Source of the DNA: Tetracentron sinense
Lineage: Eukaryota; Streptophyta; Magnoliopsida; Trochodendrales; Trochodendraceae
NCBI GenBank assembly: GCA_015143295.1
Contig: CM026563.1
Span: 7,302,531 to 7,366,530 of the forward strand
Length of the DNA: 64,000 nt
Reading direction: 5' to 3'
The position numbers and the translations under genes are program-made. The notes under the pieces were generated by a model. That model searched no databases. It was not told the DNA's origin and was given only the letters and a program-made list of their open reading frames with translations. Positions 34,738 through 46,429 of this stretch are shown here, one piece after another (position 1 is the stretch's first letter; the number at the start of each line of letters is the position of its first letter).

Positions 34738-35015
34738 CAGTGTTATTAAAACCGGACTGGCCAGTTGAACTGGTAAAACCGGGGACTGGCCAAGTCGCCG
34801 GTTTTGAAAACTCCTAAAACGGGATTAATTAAAAACCGACCAGATCTGACCGGTTCAACGGGAAAACCAGGGTTAAAAATCGGTAGAACCAGCCAAGAAA
34901 GGGGGAAAATGGAGGGAAAATTTGGGGAAAAGCAATAAAGGTCATGGTTGAACCAGACCGGTGGAACCAGGAACTGGCTGCCAGTTTGATGGCTGGTCCG
35001 GTTCTTAAAACACTG
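34738..35015. mobile_element. MITE with accgg-rich terminal repeats
   Basis: The left end cagtgttattaaaaccgga and the complement of the right end cagtgttttaagaaccgga form terminal repeats. The body is full of 'accggttc' motifs. The flanks gactcgag and ggcccgat agree at five of eight positions, consistent with a worn hAT duplication. A related fragment lies near 48082-48160. Confidence 0.6.
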
Positions 35016-35019
35016 GGCC

Positions 35020-37390
35020 CGATGCACAATCATGTCCTCTATGAACAAAGACGAGGAGGTCGTCTTGTTTTCTTCTCTGAATGACGAGAAGTAAGCAGTC
35101 CTGGAGATTTGACAATTGAGAGTTTGCTTGGGATCTACAAGAAATGGTCTGAGATTTTTCAAAATTCGCTTGCAATGGCCCAGGTGGAAGTCTGGAAGAT
35201 ATGCCGATATTCTGGAATTCACTTGGGCATATAATCGGTGGCAACATGGAAGGAAAGCATTCTCTCTATAAATTTCATTAATCATCCACCAAGAATTGTT
35301 TCTGTTTTTTTTTTGGATGGTAAGAACTGTTGCTTTTGGTTGCGCTTCTCAGCATAAAAATGTTTCTGGGACACACAAACATGCTAAAACTCATCTGGTA
35401 ATACAATGATAAAGATTTTTTTTTTTTTTTTTAAAGTATTGTTTTGGGCTCGTTTGGCATCACTCCCAAGGAACAGTTCTCTATTCCTTGGGAATAGAAA
35501 TCCAAACGGGCCCTGTGTCTTTTACCAAACTATTTTCTTCTCTGTTATTTATTTTGTTTTATTGGGCTTCAGACAGAAAAGTATATTAATCTAGAGCAAT
35601 AATCGCTCCTCATTGGTGGCATCTCGCCCCCCTTAAAACTTACCAAGTGTCCCTCTTAACTATAGTTAATTCTCTTTAACTGTAATTAATATTTTTAACC
35701 TTATTTTTAAACCCAGGTTAAAAATATTAATCCTAAGAGTTAGTGAATCTTAATCACAGTTAAAAGGGGACATGAAGCAAGTTTTAAGGGGGCGAGATGC
35801 GCTCCTCAGTCCTCGCACAAGGAGCAAATTATTTTCCATTACTATTATATGTACATCAAATACCCACAAAAGTTTATCAAAACGACAACATTTTTCAGAC
35901 TACCCTCGTCTATGCATGCCCCTATTGAAGTATCTTTCCATGCCCGACCCGTTTCAAAGACTACCCAATGAGCCACAGACTCTGTGAACAAAGACTACCC
36001 TTTAGCAAGATAACACAAGAAATAAACTGATAAACGAAACCTTTTTTTTTTTCACCGTAACTGGAGCCTTGGTCAACTCACACACCTGAAGGAAGGTACC
36101 AGTGTGTCAGGGTTAAGGAATACTAATACCTAGGCTGTCTGCAAGTGAGGGAAAATGTACATATTTCAATATTATTCAGAAGCATTCTATAAATAAAACC
36201 TGTTCTCCATATTCCTTGCTTCCCTTGCATTCCATCTACCAAAAGGCAAAAACCAGTTTCGGAAGTACACACATTTTATGCTGCCAACTCACCTGTGCAA
36301 GAACCAGGACCATCCAGAATTCCTCTGGCTATAATAGTTGATTTTAGGGTGACAGGAATGAATTGCTCTTATCCTCCCATGTGATGACATACCTTAGAAC
36401 ATGAGAAAAAGAATACTCAGTTGATCCGCATATAAACAGATTGATAACCAAACCACCTGACAGGAATTGTTGGGCCAGATTCTTGACTAGAGTAGATAAA
36501 TTGGTGGTAGGGACTGGAGGAATCCAAGGAAGCGGCTAAATAATGCCAGAAGACCACTTGCAAACAACCCTTCAGAATGTAATTCGATACTTGCACACAC
36601 CCATTCGGTCTTAGTAGTTTACAGTAACTAATAACACTATGCACATCCTGGTTGGCTCTGTAACTAGTTCAATAACTTTTCTCCCAGAAACAAGCTTCAG
36701 ATCCATTTTATTCACACCTGAAAAAAATAAGCACAGTCTAGCATTATTAGCTAATGATTATTTAGTATATATAAGACACAACAAATAAATAATCCATGAA
36801 AGCATCATAGAAGTCATGAGCCCAAATGCCTACTTGCAGTTATTAGAAATCTTAATAAAGTCACACTAGATTAGAATGACTGAATGAGAAGATTTAGGAA
36901 AATTCTTTCAACAAATCGCAGTAACAGGACACCACCACCAAAACAAAACAATTCTATTCTATGTTCTGCTCCATGCATGACCTACGAGAATAAAGGAATC
37001 ACAGCCAAGCCATAATGCATATGGATAGATGAGCCCAAGATTGTGTGAAGATGACATTGTTAGTCAGCTGAAAGTAAGGGGCATTCACATAGTCATAACT
37101 TATAAGGGCATATCAACAAGCTGCCCGAGAAACCCTCCAACCCAAATCTGTGGTTCCACAGTGCACAGGACCACGGGGGGCATAATGCTTGCTCTCCCTA
37201 AGTCAAAATTTTGTCCATGCTAAAGGTTTAGCAGATAATACCTAGTTAACAACCAAGGACAAGCTTTTCAATCGAATTAAATGCAAACCTTCAAATGCGT
37301 GAGGCGTAAACCTCAAGATCCTTCCTTTTTTAAAACAAAGAATGAACTAAAAATGAAAAAAAATGCCCAAAAGTATATATATATATATAT
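35020..37390. other. Repeat-rich region without a confirmed gene
   Basis: 35640-35790 is a ttaacc-family copy. On the minus strand near 36710 a strong splice-acceptor-like site (polypyrimidine then cag) is followed by an open frame of about 30 codons. A final exon and 3' untranslated region of an unknown minus-strand gene are possible there. I do not recognise the peptide. Confidence 0.35.
35640..35790. repeat. Inverted-repeat MITE family 'ttaacc', copy 8
   Basis: Left arm ccaagtgtccctcttaactatagtta; right arm cacagttaaaaggggacatg, around accttatttttaaaccca. Confidence 0.55.
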
Positions 37391-37393
37391 ATA

Positions 37394-38106
37394 CTAGTAA
37401 AGGTGCACGTGCTTTGCACGTATTAATTTTTCAGTGACCTAAAATAACAAAGAATCACATTTATTTATTGTGTTTTTCTATTTTATTATTTTTAAATGAT
37501 TCAAGGTAGGCTCATGCAGTATAGAGCATATGACCATGCACGCAAGGCATTGATGTAAGGGATCATGTTAAGAACCTAAGTGAAAATATTGAATTTAGGA
37601 CCAAGGCTATTTTAACAGTTACAAATCATCTAATCAACAATGCATTATTTTATATATGGGGATGAAAAGGAATAAATAAGTCATCCCAAACACAAACCAA
37701 CAAAAGAGAAGATACTGTAGAAAGAAGAGCCGAAAACCTAAAACCAAGAAATTATATTTATATTGTAGAAAGAAGAGCCAAAAACATAAAACCAATAAAT
37801 TAAATTTATACATATCGATATATCAATGTGAACCTAGAAATCCAAGCTCATCATTAACATGAAATTTCGCATTGACCTATTGAGGAACCAAAACACATGC
37901 ACGTTTTGAAGATATAACCTCTTTGGCATCTCTTACATATACTCCCATCTTATATGGACGTAGGAAGAGAGAGAACATAATAGTGTAGGGAGATGAGAGT
38001 AGGGCTGTCAATGGTACACCATAGAGAGAGAGAGAGGTGTTGTAGTTTTTGGTAATTTTGAGAGTTTAAATCAAAGAGGCAATTCTATTAGTAAGGACTC
38101 TCTTAG
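37394..38106 (-). mobile_element. Candidate non-autonomous Helitron
   Basis: On the minus strand the 3' end is CTAG (37394-37397) before T, preceded by the hairpin cgtgctttgcacg (37408-37420). About 700 bp away the other end reads, on the minus strand, tccttactaatagaattgcc or, 13 bases further out, tctaagagagtcc. Both start with TC, as Helitron 5' ends do. No Rep/helicase is encoded. The exact 5' base is uncertain. Confidence 0.5.
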
Positions 38107-38827
38107 AAATAATCATTCCTTATAAAGAGTCCTCAACATATGAATTATAAACAAATTAAACTAATATTAATATTACAATAGATACCATAGTTAAGAAGTT
38201 AATTTTTTTTTATTAAAGGGTATTTATGTCCAAGTAAACTTTTGCATACTCCTTGTACTTTTATTAGTAGAATGATATATATATATAATGAAATTCCCAA
38301 GAAATTTAGTAAATAGCTTTCTAAAGAAGAAATCATAGTAAGAATTGATGCAAAAATCAAAGAAATTAATGAGATGCAGAATTGCACAATTATATTAAAA
38401 GATACACCACTCCTAGTATGAATGTTGTCCCAGATATGACTTTGAGGGATCAGGTCCCCAAGCAGAAACATTAAGGACCTGGAGAATCTGACAAGTGGAA
38501 TATGAAATAATAGTCTTGTCAATTTTTTCTGGATAATGCTTGAATTTTCATGAGTCTGTATCAACTAAAATAAATTCATAAAATTTTTGAGTTCCAAAAA
38601 TCTGAAGTTGGGAAATGCTAATTTTTTGGAAAACAAGTCTTGACTATTTGTGTTCTAGAATTCTAAACCAGAGGGTATGACATTCCACTCATGCCCTCTG
38701 GTCTAAAGGGGCTTTGATACCAACAACATCCAGGATAAGATAGTATAACGATGAAGAAGACAAATGCGGAAAGAGTGAAAAGACTTTAAATATAACTAAT
38801 TAGCTCTGGAAACAAAGTATAACAGAT

Positions 38828-39459
38828 CAGTGTAGTCAAGGCATCGCCTGGGCGGTTGCCCAGGTAGTTTTGGGCCCTAAGCATCTAGACACCCCTCTAG
38901 GCAGGCGGTAGTCACCTTACCTCTAGAGGTTAAGCTTATTTTACAGCTTCAACAACTTATTTACATATAAATATCATTTAAGTAAATGGTTTTAAACTTT
39001 ACTTTCATTTACTTTTATATGTAAATAAGGTTATACCCCCATTTGAAATCAATAAAAATTATACCGGATTCAAATTCCTGAAGAATAAAAAGTCAACTTT
39101 CTGATTCAAGAACAAAATCCATTTTTAGGCATTAGGTCAAATTTTCAACTTGCAAATTGTAAGGCATTTCTCAAGTCTTAAAATTTTATAAATTTTGTTA
39201 TATCAAAACATTACTAAAACTCAAAAATCCAGTAAAAAAAGTCTCATATTTTAGTCTTTAAAAATATTATCATCTACATGGTCAAAAAGTAACTAATAAT
39301 TCAGCTGAAAAAGACTTACTATCAAATTTTACAACATTAAATATTTATTTGCCTATTGTCGACCCTAGGAAGTTTGAATTGCTATATGTACATATTAATA
39401 TTATATATATATATATATAACTTAATTATTTTTATCGCCTAGACGCCTTGGCTATAGTG
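38828..39459. mobile_element. hAT-like MITE inside the left viral arm
   Basis: A relative of 25731-26410 with ends cagtgtagtcaaggc and the complement of cactatagccaaggc, and cctaggcg-type internal motifs. The corresponding place in the right viral arm (around 43570) is uninterrupted, so this copy entered after the arms formed. The target duplication is not clear. Confidence 0.75.
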
Positions 39460-39693
39460 GTACAAACTAAGGATACATTTGAACTATAATAAAACTAGCT
39501 CATGTCTTGAAAAATAAAATCAAAAATACATATCTGGAAAATAAAACTTACTACACTGGAGAAGCTGGATACAACCTGGAACTGGAACTCAAACCTAACT
39601 AAGAATTACAATCTATGAAAATTGGAACCTTTAAAAATTACAACAGGCTTACAACGAGGAAGGCATGTGTCTTATATAGAAAATAAAAGATCC

Positions 39694-39875
39694 TGTAGCT
39701 ACATTGGATGCTCTAGAACTCTTGAATTGACAAGTGAAAAATGAAATCTTGTCACATGGGTAAAAAGTTACTTTAACTCTTGGTTGTAGCTACATCGGAT
39801 GCTCTAGAACTCTGAATTTGGCATGTGAAAATAGAGTCTTGTCACATGGGTAAGAAGCTACTTTAACTCTTGGAG
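39694..39875. repeat. Two quasi-tandem 91 bp repeats in the viral intergenic region
   Basis: Units at about 39694 and 39785 share tgtagctacatYggatgctc, cttgtcacatgggtaa and gctactttaactcttgg. They lie upstream of the viral TATA box on the minus strand. Tandem repeats are common in intergenic regions of endogenous caulimovirids. Confidence 0.7.
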
Positions 39876-40164
39876 AAGTAAAAGATATCGACTTATTTTG
39901 GCTACTTTAACTATGAGAGAAATAAGTCAAAAAGTGAATAATAGATAATTATTACTTTTTTGACAAATTGTTGTCAATCTGGAAAATCCGGTTCTTTATT
40001 CTGGAGATCTTTTGGATAAGCCTTGATCTGGGAGTCATCTAGGGTCCATGCATGCGAGATAAAATATCTTCATTCATAATTAAAGTCTTCATCATCCCAA
40101 TTGTTGTCGAATAATCCATGGGGACCAAAATCTTCGTCAAGAATTTATTCATCTTCGCCAGTAG

Positions 40165-40999
40165 TAGATTTCCTAGACAATTACAAAACCCTAATCAATT
40201 ACTTTTAAAGTCAAAAATTTCTGAAACCATGATCCTCGATCCCAAAAAGGTATTGTTTTCTTCCATCAGAAACCAACTCCAGATTATTGTTTCAAAACTC
40301 CCTTTAAAACTTCAGATTTATATTTGGCAAAAAATCCCTACAGCTCAGACTCGTTGGCTTTCTACTTTTGCTTCTATTTAAGCCAATGACTTTCCAGTTC
40401 CTGGTACTCGACTGACCCATGTACATCCTTAAAATTTGATTGTCATGGAAAAGATTCTTTGTCAAGAACAAAAAATTTGAAATTATTCGAAAATGGGTTC
40501 ACTAGAGGATTATATTCATATACCTAGGATGATTTAGAAGGATTTCTAGAATGCATTATCCAAGCATGCAAGCAGTAGAGAAGTTTTGACTTTCACCCAC
40601 AAGCGAGATACAAAATGACTTATGAAGAACAAGATTTTAGAGCTCACAAAATTGCTGGTCATTTTCACATCAAGAATATCTTGAAGCACAATTCCTGGCC
40701 TATTATTGCATTATATTGGTCAAATTATTATCCTGGCTAGACCTAGTTGTAATGAGCATCATCCGATTATCAATCAAATTACTCGAGGCATTATATCAAC
40801 ATCAAGGCAAATCCAACAAACCCTACGACAGATGTTCAAGAATAGTGCCAATAGCATATCCCATGATTATGCTTATTGGCAGTATTATGATAATACTGAC
40901 AGCAAAGATGAACAGATTTTTGACGAAGATTTTGGCCCCCATAGATTATTTGACAACAATTGGAATAATTGGGATGATGAATACTTTAATTATAAATGA
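40165..40999 (+). pseudogene. C-terminal polyprotein remnant of the caulimovirid
   Basis: Plus-strand frames, broken by stops, end with an acidic, Asn/Asp-rich tail at 40999 just before the viral intergenic region. Open segments run 40118-40381 and 40706-40999. The same ending is found in inverse orientation at 40100-40165. Assignment rests on position upstream of the viral promoter; no catalytic motif is visible in this part. Confidence 0.5.
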
Positions 41000-41150
41000 A
41001 GATACTTAATCTCACATGTGTGTACCCTAAATGACTCCCAAATCAAGACTCATCCAAAAGATCTCTAGAATGAAGATCCAGATTTTCTAGATTCACAATA
41101 ATTTGTCAAAAGAGTACTAGTTATCTACTATTCATTTTTTGACTTTTATT

Positions 41151-43230
41151 CAAGGTTCTAAATGTCGATATCGCTCGACATGTCGGAGTTGTGAAAAAAA
41201 GATATATCGGAGATATATCGGAAGATATATCGTTTATCGGTGATTTTTTTTAAAAAATGCAAAAAATTGAAAATTGAGCAAAACATTAAATTTTGCAGTG
41301 AAACTTCAAGAAATGTTAAAATAGATGTTAATATACCTTTTAGAATAAAAATATTTAAAAAAATCAACAATATACATAAGAGATGTAATGAGAAGATAGT
41401 AAAGATGTGCGTTGACGAGCGACGATAATGTTTGATTGGTTCATGTATCATTCATTTCTCAATAAGATGTGTTCTGGCCTATATGTTAATTTTTAATATA
41501 ATCAATTTACTTCATTTGAAATAATTTGTAAATTTATTTCTATCTGCAATTGATGAACTCCATGTTTTTACAGGACTGAATCAATATGAGAAGATGTGGA
41601 GATGGTTGAATTATCGGAGATCCTGTATCAAGAGAAAAAGAAGAAGACTAATTTTAGTTCACTATAAAGTTGATGTAATTATGTAAAAAGAAGTTGATGT
41701 AATTTTATTTAAATGTGCGAGACTCTTATTTGATGTAAACAAGCAGGATGTGAATTTTATTTTTATCTGAATGTAATTATATAAAAAGAAGAGGATTGTA
41801 ATTTTATTTGACTGTAAAGTAGATTTAATTTTATTTTTTATGTAAACAAGAGCTCTACGTATATTGAGTGTTGTTTAAGTGATTAAACGTTTAATGTAAT
41901 CAAGCAAGACTTCTATACTAAAATACAAAGTTTTTTTTTTTTCTATTTATATATTTTTAACAGGTTAGAAAATATAATTTAGTTCTTTTAAAAATTGTAG
42001 AAGATTTTTTTTTATCTGCATGAGTTGTGATCATTGGAGTAAGAATGAGGTAAAGAGAACTGGGAATAATATTAGATGTGAAAAATATTTTCAATGGCTT
42101 TAACAGTCTAACCTTAATGGTTAATGAATCTTAACCACGGTTAAAGGGAATTAAATGGGAACATGTTAATTAAAAAAATCTAAAAGCCAAGCTTAGATGC
42201 TTTAACCCTAAAGGTTAATGAATCTTAACCACAGTTAAAGGGAGTTAAAAGGTGACAAGTTTAATTTAAAAAAAAATTAAAGTTAGATGCTTTAACCTCA
42301 AAGGTTAGTGAATCTTAACCATTGTTAAAAGGAGTTAAAAGGGGACATGTTCATTTGAAAAAAATCTAAAAACCAAGGTTAGATGCTTTAATCCTAAAGG
42401 TGTCTATTTTTAACTCGCTTTAACTATGGTTAAGATTAATTAACCCTTAGTATTAAAGCATCTAACCTTGGTTTGTATTTTTAAAAATTAAACCTATATT
42501 TTAACTCCATTTAATTGTGCTTAGGGTTCACTAACCCTCAGGGTTAAAGAATCTAACTTATGGAAGTATGTTTAGTAAAAAAAATTTGGAGTGACATTAA
42601 CATTACCCTTTTAAGGGTTTTTTTTTTTTTTGGTAAACTCAATCATACCGCAAGGCAATGACTGAAGGCAAATACAAGGAAATACTCACACCACCCAAGC
42701 ACTCACACACACACACACATTTTAAGGGTTTAATACAGAGTGATATTAGCATTATCATTTGAGAATTTATAATAGGAGTGACTTTAGCAATACCCTTTTA
42801 AGGGTTTAAAACAACAAAATCATTCGATCATTTTCTCAGAGCCAGAGCAAACCCTAACAAAACAAAAGGAAGAAGGGAGAGGGAGAACGAGAGAACCTGG
42901 TTTTTGTGGTCGGCGATGGCAATGGCAACGGCTGGTGACGGCGAGCTCGCCATTTTTCGGTGACGGTATGTACCCTACACTATTCGGCTGTTCCTCCTCT
43001 TCCTAAATTCTGTTTTTTTTTTTTTTTTTTTCAATTTTCAATAACAGATTCTTAAGATTTGGTCGGTATCGGTGGATTATCGACGATATATCGTCGATAT
43101 CGCCGATATGTCGTCGATAACCCACGAAATCATGCATTTTTTTCTTAACACCGTATAGGTGTGTCGGAGGGGAGCGACACCGACAAATATCGGCGATATA
43201 TCGCCGATATTGTCGACATTTCGAACCTTG
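41151..43230. mobile_element. 2.08 kb non-autonomous hAT-like element
   Basis: The ends caaggttctaaatgtcgata and the complement of the right end caaggttcgaaatgtcgaca are good terminal inverted repeats. An exact 8 bp duplication, cttttatt, flanks the element (41143-41150 and 43231-43238). Sub-terminal cgatatatcg palindromes cluster at both ends. Inside are four ttaacc-family units (about 42100-42570). A segment at 42835-42990 resembles a plant 5' untranslated region running into a coding start (atggcaatggcaacggctgg), possibly captured. No transposase is recognised. It interrupts the right viral arm. Confidence 0.85.
42090..42575. repeat. Cluster of 'ttaacc' family units
   Basis: Four successive units with taaaggttaatgaatcttaa, ccacggttaaagg and aaccaaggttagatgcttta, alternating in orientation in the last two. 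This is the densest cluster of this family in the window. Confidence 0.7.
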
Positions 43231-43694
43231 CTTTTATTTCTCCAAGAGTTAGGTTGCGTTTAGTTAAACTTCTATATTGACTTTTGACTCTAAAAAGTCA
43301 AAGTTGATAGAAATCATGTTTGGTTACTCGCATTACTTTTAACTTTTTAAAAAAGTTACTTTATTTCTATATAAGGCACTTGCCTTCCCAATTGTAAGCA
43401 AGTTGTATGCTTCAATTTTCAGAGATTGTAATTCTTAGTTAGGTTTGAGTTTCAATTCCAAGTTGGATCTAGCTTCTCCAGTGTAGCAAGTTTTATTTTC
43501 CAGATATGTTTTTTTATTTTAGTTTTCAAGACATGAGCTACTTTTAATATAGTTTAAATGTATCCTTATTTTGTAATACTTTGTTTCTAGAGCTAATTAG
43601 TTATATTTCAAGTTGATTTAAAGTCTTTTCACTCTTTCCGCATTTGTCTTCTTCGTCGTTATATTACCTTATCTTGGGTGTTGTTGGTATTGTC

Positions 43695-44240
43695 ATCCTC
43701 CTCATCATCTTATTGCCCTCCAGTGGATTAGATATCCACTTCCAAACAAATATATATATATATATATATATATAATGATCAACATCAATGCCTTGTCCCA
43801 AATAATTGGGCCGCCATTTTTGTTCAATTAAAGTCATCACTTCAATTAAGTTGTGTGTTATCAAATATTTCTTCACTAATTCACATCATTCTTCGCCTTC
43901 TCTTTCCCATTTTGAAGCATTCAACTTACATCGATTCATTTCTTACTGGAGTCGTTGGTGTCTTCATTACATGTGTCCAAATCATCTCAATCGACTCTCC
44001 CTCATTTTATCACCTATTATAGTCACTCCTAAATCCTCCCTTATGCGCTCATTTTTAATCTTATATTTCATTGTCTTTCCATTAATCCATCAGAACATCC
44101 TCATAAGATATTCGCCATCTTGTGTTTTACATCAATGTCGATTGTCGCACAAGATGCCTTACAACATATGCTCTAATCTTGATAAGTTTAGGTCGCCCAA
44201 CTTAGTTAAACCAAGTCTAAATCATTAAATAGTGCAAAGT
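43695..44240 (-). pseudogene. RTE-type LINE 3' end
   Basis: The minus strand reads, with small breaks, KIKNERIREDLGVT, IGDKMRESRLRWFGH and a short remainder. This is the conserved C-terminal tail of plant RTE-clade reverse transcriptases. It ends in tttgggacaaggcattgatg and a TA microsatellite (43748-43773), the expected repeat-type terminus. Confidence 0.75.
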
Positions 44241-44244
44241 GTAC

Positions 44245-45050
44245 CTGACTGTAGTAATTTTGGATAAGATATGAGCTTAATTTCACGATATAACCATCAC
44301 TAAAATATCTGCCAAGATTCTTAACCCTTCCAAGTTCCAACCCCTTGCCATTATACACATTACCTATAGTACATCTGCAATAGATATTTTCCCTGAGTTC
44401 CTGAAGAGGTATTAGCCTCTCAAGACATGAGTCTAAGAAATTTTATTCTTGAGATAATGTGTAAAGCCGTAAACTTAATTGTTGATAAGCTAAGCCACCC
44501 ATGCCAGATCACCATATGCTAATAGATAAACTATAATGTGGTGTATGTTGTACAAGTGAACTAGAGGGAATTAAAAACTAAACCAATTGATCCAAAATAA
44601 ATCATGACAAGTCAAATAATGAAGACAAAATGGTACAAGTCAGATTTGTTTTTTTTGGGTAAGGGAGAGTGTCCCAAACCCTTCGAGGCAAGGACAAGTC
44701 CCTTCGGGTGTCCGCACTGGCTCACTTAGAATTTTCCCTACGAACATCAGGGTAAGTCGAGGAGTGGGAGTTGAACACACAACCATAGGGAGCAAACTAG
44801 GGATGCTAGCATTATCCTTCTCTTTATTTATTGTAACTCTTGGCTTTTCATTAGAAAAATCCAAATACAAACCTAGTTTCTCCAAACATAGCTGATAGAC
44901 CGATCAAAAAAAACCAGAGCTGATAGAATGGGGAAAAAAAAAAAGCAAAGGAAAACAATGAATCAACTAGTAAATACACATCTTTAACATATTATAGTGA
45001 TAAACAAAGGCTCAGATGAATGATATGATGTGCTTACTTCTCATCACACA
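44245..45050. other. Downstream region of CXIP4 with a SINE-like segment
   Basis: 44650-44790 read on the minus strand has a box-B-like gttcaactccc, ccgaagggacttgtcc and an A-rich end, resembling the SINE candidate at 13025. No gene is supported; the first 200 bp left of 45050 is likely CXIP4 3' untranslated region. Confidence 0.4.
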
Positions 45051-46025
45051 CTACATCTCTTCTCGGAGCCGATGTTTCCTGCTCCTCTTTTCAGACCGCT
45101 TTGTGCACCTGCCGACCCGCGAATCGTTTGATCCGCTAACATCAGAATCAGAGGGTGACGCTGCTCTCCTGCTCTTCCTTTTATGTCGTTTATCAGATTC
45201 TTTAGACCCATCTGAATCATCAGAATGTCTATGACTTCTTCTCCTCCTCTTCTCTTTCCTACTCTTTCTATGACGGCAATCACAATCATCATCCTTTTCC
45301 GAGGACTCATGCCTCTTCTTCCTCTTCTCCTGATTTCTCTTCCTACCAGATTCATCCCCATCATCTGAATCGCCACCAGCTCTCTTCCTGCTTTTCCTTT
45401 TCTTTGATCTACCCCTTTTGCCCCCCTCTCCAGAATCCGACTCATCCTCATCCGAGACATCCATCATCTTTCTTGATGACCTTCCCTTACTAGCAGCCTT
45501 CTTCCCATAGCGTGCAGCAATAATCTTCTCAATTTCTGGATCTACATCAGAATCTGAAGTCTCACTATCCTCCTCCTCCGAGCTCTCCTCGGAGCTTTGG
45601 ACACCAGTATTATTTTTCATCTTTCCTACATTTCCTTTCAACTTATCCAATCCCAATGCAATGATATCCCGAAGGGCATCTGGGTCTTTGTCTGTGTTAT
45701 CTTCCTTCATACTGAGAAAGTTTCGGCATTGGAAAGTGAGGTGACCGACACGACCACACTTCTTGCAAGCCCCCCGAGCCTCATCGGCATTAGAACCAGT
45801 TATACGGGCAAGGGCAAGAAGGCCTTGGAAGCTGGCATAGGCGTTTTCAGGATCAGGTTCGGAATTTGAATCCTTTGGTTCGGAGGTGTTCTTGGAGTCG
45901 TCCTTATTGGGGGCATACGGATCATATCCAATTGCACTCTGCCATATGCCGTGGGTTTGGAGGGCTGCACTACTATGCACTCGATTGTTCGCGGGCATGC
46001 GAACTCTACCCGCTGTAGCAGGCAT
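45051..46025 (-). CDS. CXIP4: CAX-interacting protein 4 homologue
   Basis: A 324-residue nuclear-type protein in a single coding exon. The N-terminal block MPATAGRVRMPANNRVHSSA with GYDPYAP and ENAYASFQGLLALARITGS is the plant CXIP4 signature. A CCHC zinc knuckle follows (C87, C90, H95, C100: CKKCGRVGHLTFQC). From about residue 140 the protein is low-complexity Ser/Glu/Asp and Lys/Arg, with SR-like and nuclear-localisation-like runs. Arabidopsis CXIP4 was found as an activator of CAX1 H+/Ca2+ exchange and has been localised partly to nuclei. A non-coding first exon ends at 46358; a 5' untranslated intron (46091-46357, GTAAGC to TTCAG) separates it from the coding exon. Confidence 0.93.
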   Translation of the reverse strand: MPATAGRVRMPANNRVHSSAALQTHGIWQSAIGYDPYAPNKDDSKNTSEPKDSNSEPDPENAYASFQGLLALARITGSNADEARGACKKCGRVGHLTFQCRNFLSMKEDNTDKDPDALRDIIALGLDKLKGNVGKMKNNTGVQSSEESSEEEDSETSDSDVDPEIEKIIAARYGKKAASKGRSSRKMMDVSDEDESDSGEGGKRGRSKKRKSRKRAGGDSDDGDESGRKRNQEKRKKRHESSEKDDDCDCRHRKSRKEKRRRRSHRHSDDSDGSKESDKRHKRKSRRAASPSDSDVSGSNDSRVGRCTKRSEKRSRKHRLREEM

Positions 46026-46429
46026 TTTGAAATTTGTAGGGGAGACGCTAGAGAAAGAAATGAAGACAAAAAGGTTAGGGTTTGGAGAATCTGAACAAGA
46101 GAAAGATAAATATAATCCACCATAAATGAATTTTTAGGGTTTCTGCAAAACTATTACAATAAATATGGAGATAGATAGATAGGGCTTTCAATTAAAAGCC
46201 ACAATATCGGATTGGATCAATAGCAATGCATTTGATTACAATTCAATTACAAATCCACCATTCGTTTACAGAAAAAACGAGAGTGGATTCAAACAAAAAA
46301 TCCTCAAGAACATGGATTGATAAATATAGAAAATGAGCCTAATTGAGAGATGCTTACCTGTTCTGTGTTTCTCAGGAACCCTAATCTAGGCCAGATAAGA
46401 AAGAACTTAAGATCATGAATCAACGTCGG

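Larger units (their letters stand above)
38199..43692. mobile_element. Endogenous caulimovirid as an inverted duplication
   Basis: Fossil pararetrovirus DNA in two opposed arms. The left arm (about 38711-40165) reads on the minus strand and the right arm (about 40915-43692) on the plus strand. Each carries, in its own orientation, the end of a polyprotein frame, an intergenic region with a TATA box (ctatataag; 39670-39680 and 43367-43377) and a leader. The left arm has a primer-binding site complementary to initiator tRNA-Met (38711-38722) and continues about 500 bp beyond it. The right arm stops at the equivalent point. Between the arms, 40165-40915 is plus-strand polyprotein sequence. Stops are frequent, so it is inactive. 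The genus is not certain; Florendovirus-like is a guess. Confidence 0.65.

Noticed and set aside
36417..36712. Possible final exon of a minus-strand gene
   Set aside because: A good acceptor-like site precedes a 30-codon frame, but no upstream exon or family match could be found.
38199..38564. 121-codon hydrophobic minus-strand open frame as a membrane protein gene
   Set aside because: Lies directly after the viral primer-binding site and is better read as degraded viral sequence in another frame.
43806..44228. 140-codon plus-strand open frame
   Set aside because: Antisense to the RTE LINE tail, whose protein similarity on the minus strand explains the sequence.
45044..45460. 138-codon Arg/Gly-rich open frame on the minus strand
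   Set aside because: A shadow of the CXIP4 low-complexity region in another frame.
45597..46125. Plus-strand open frames over CXIP4
   Set aside because: Antisense shadows of the conserved coding exon.
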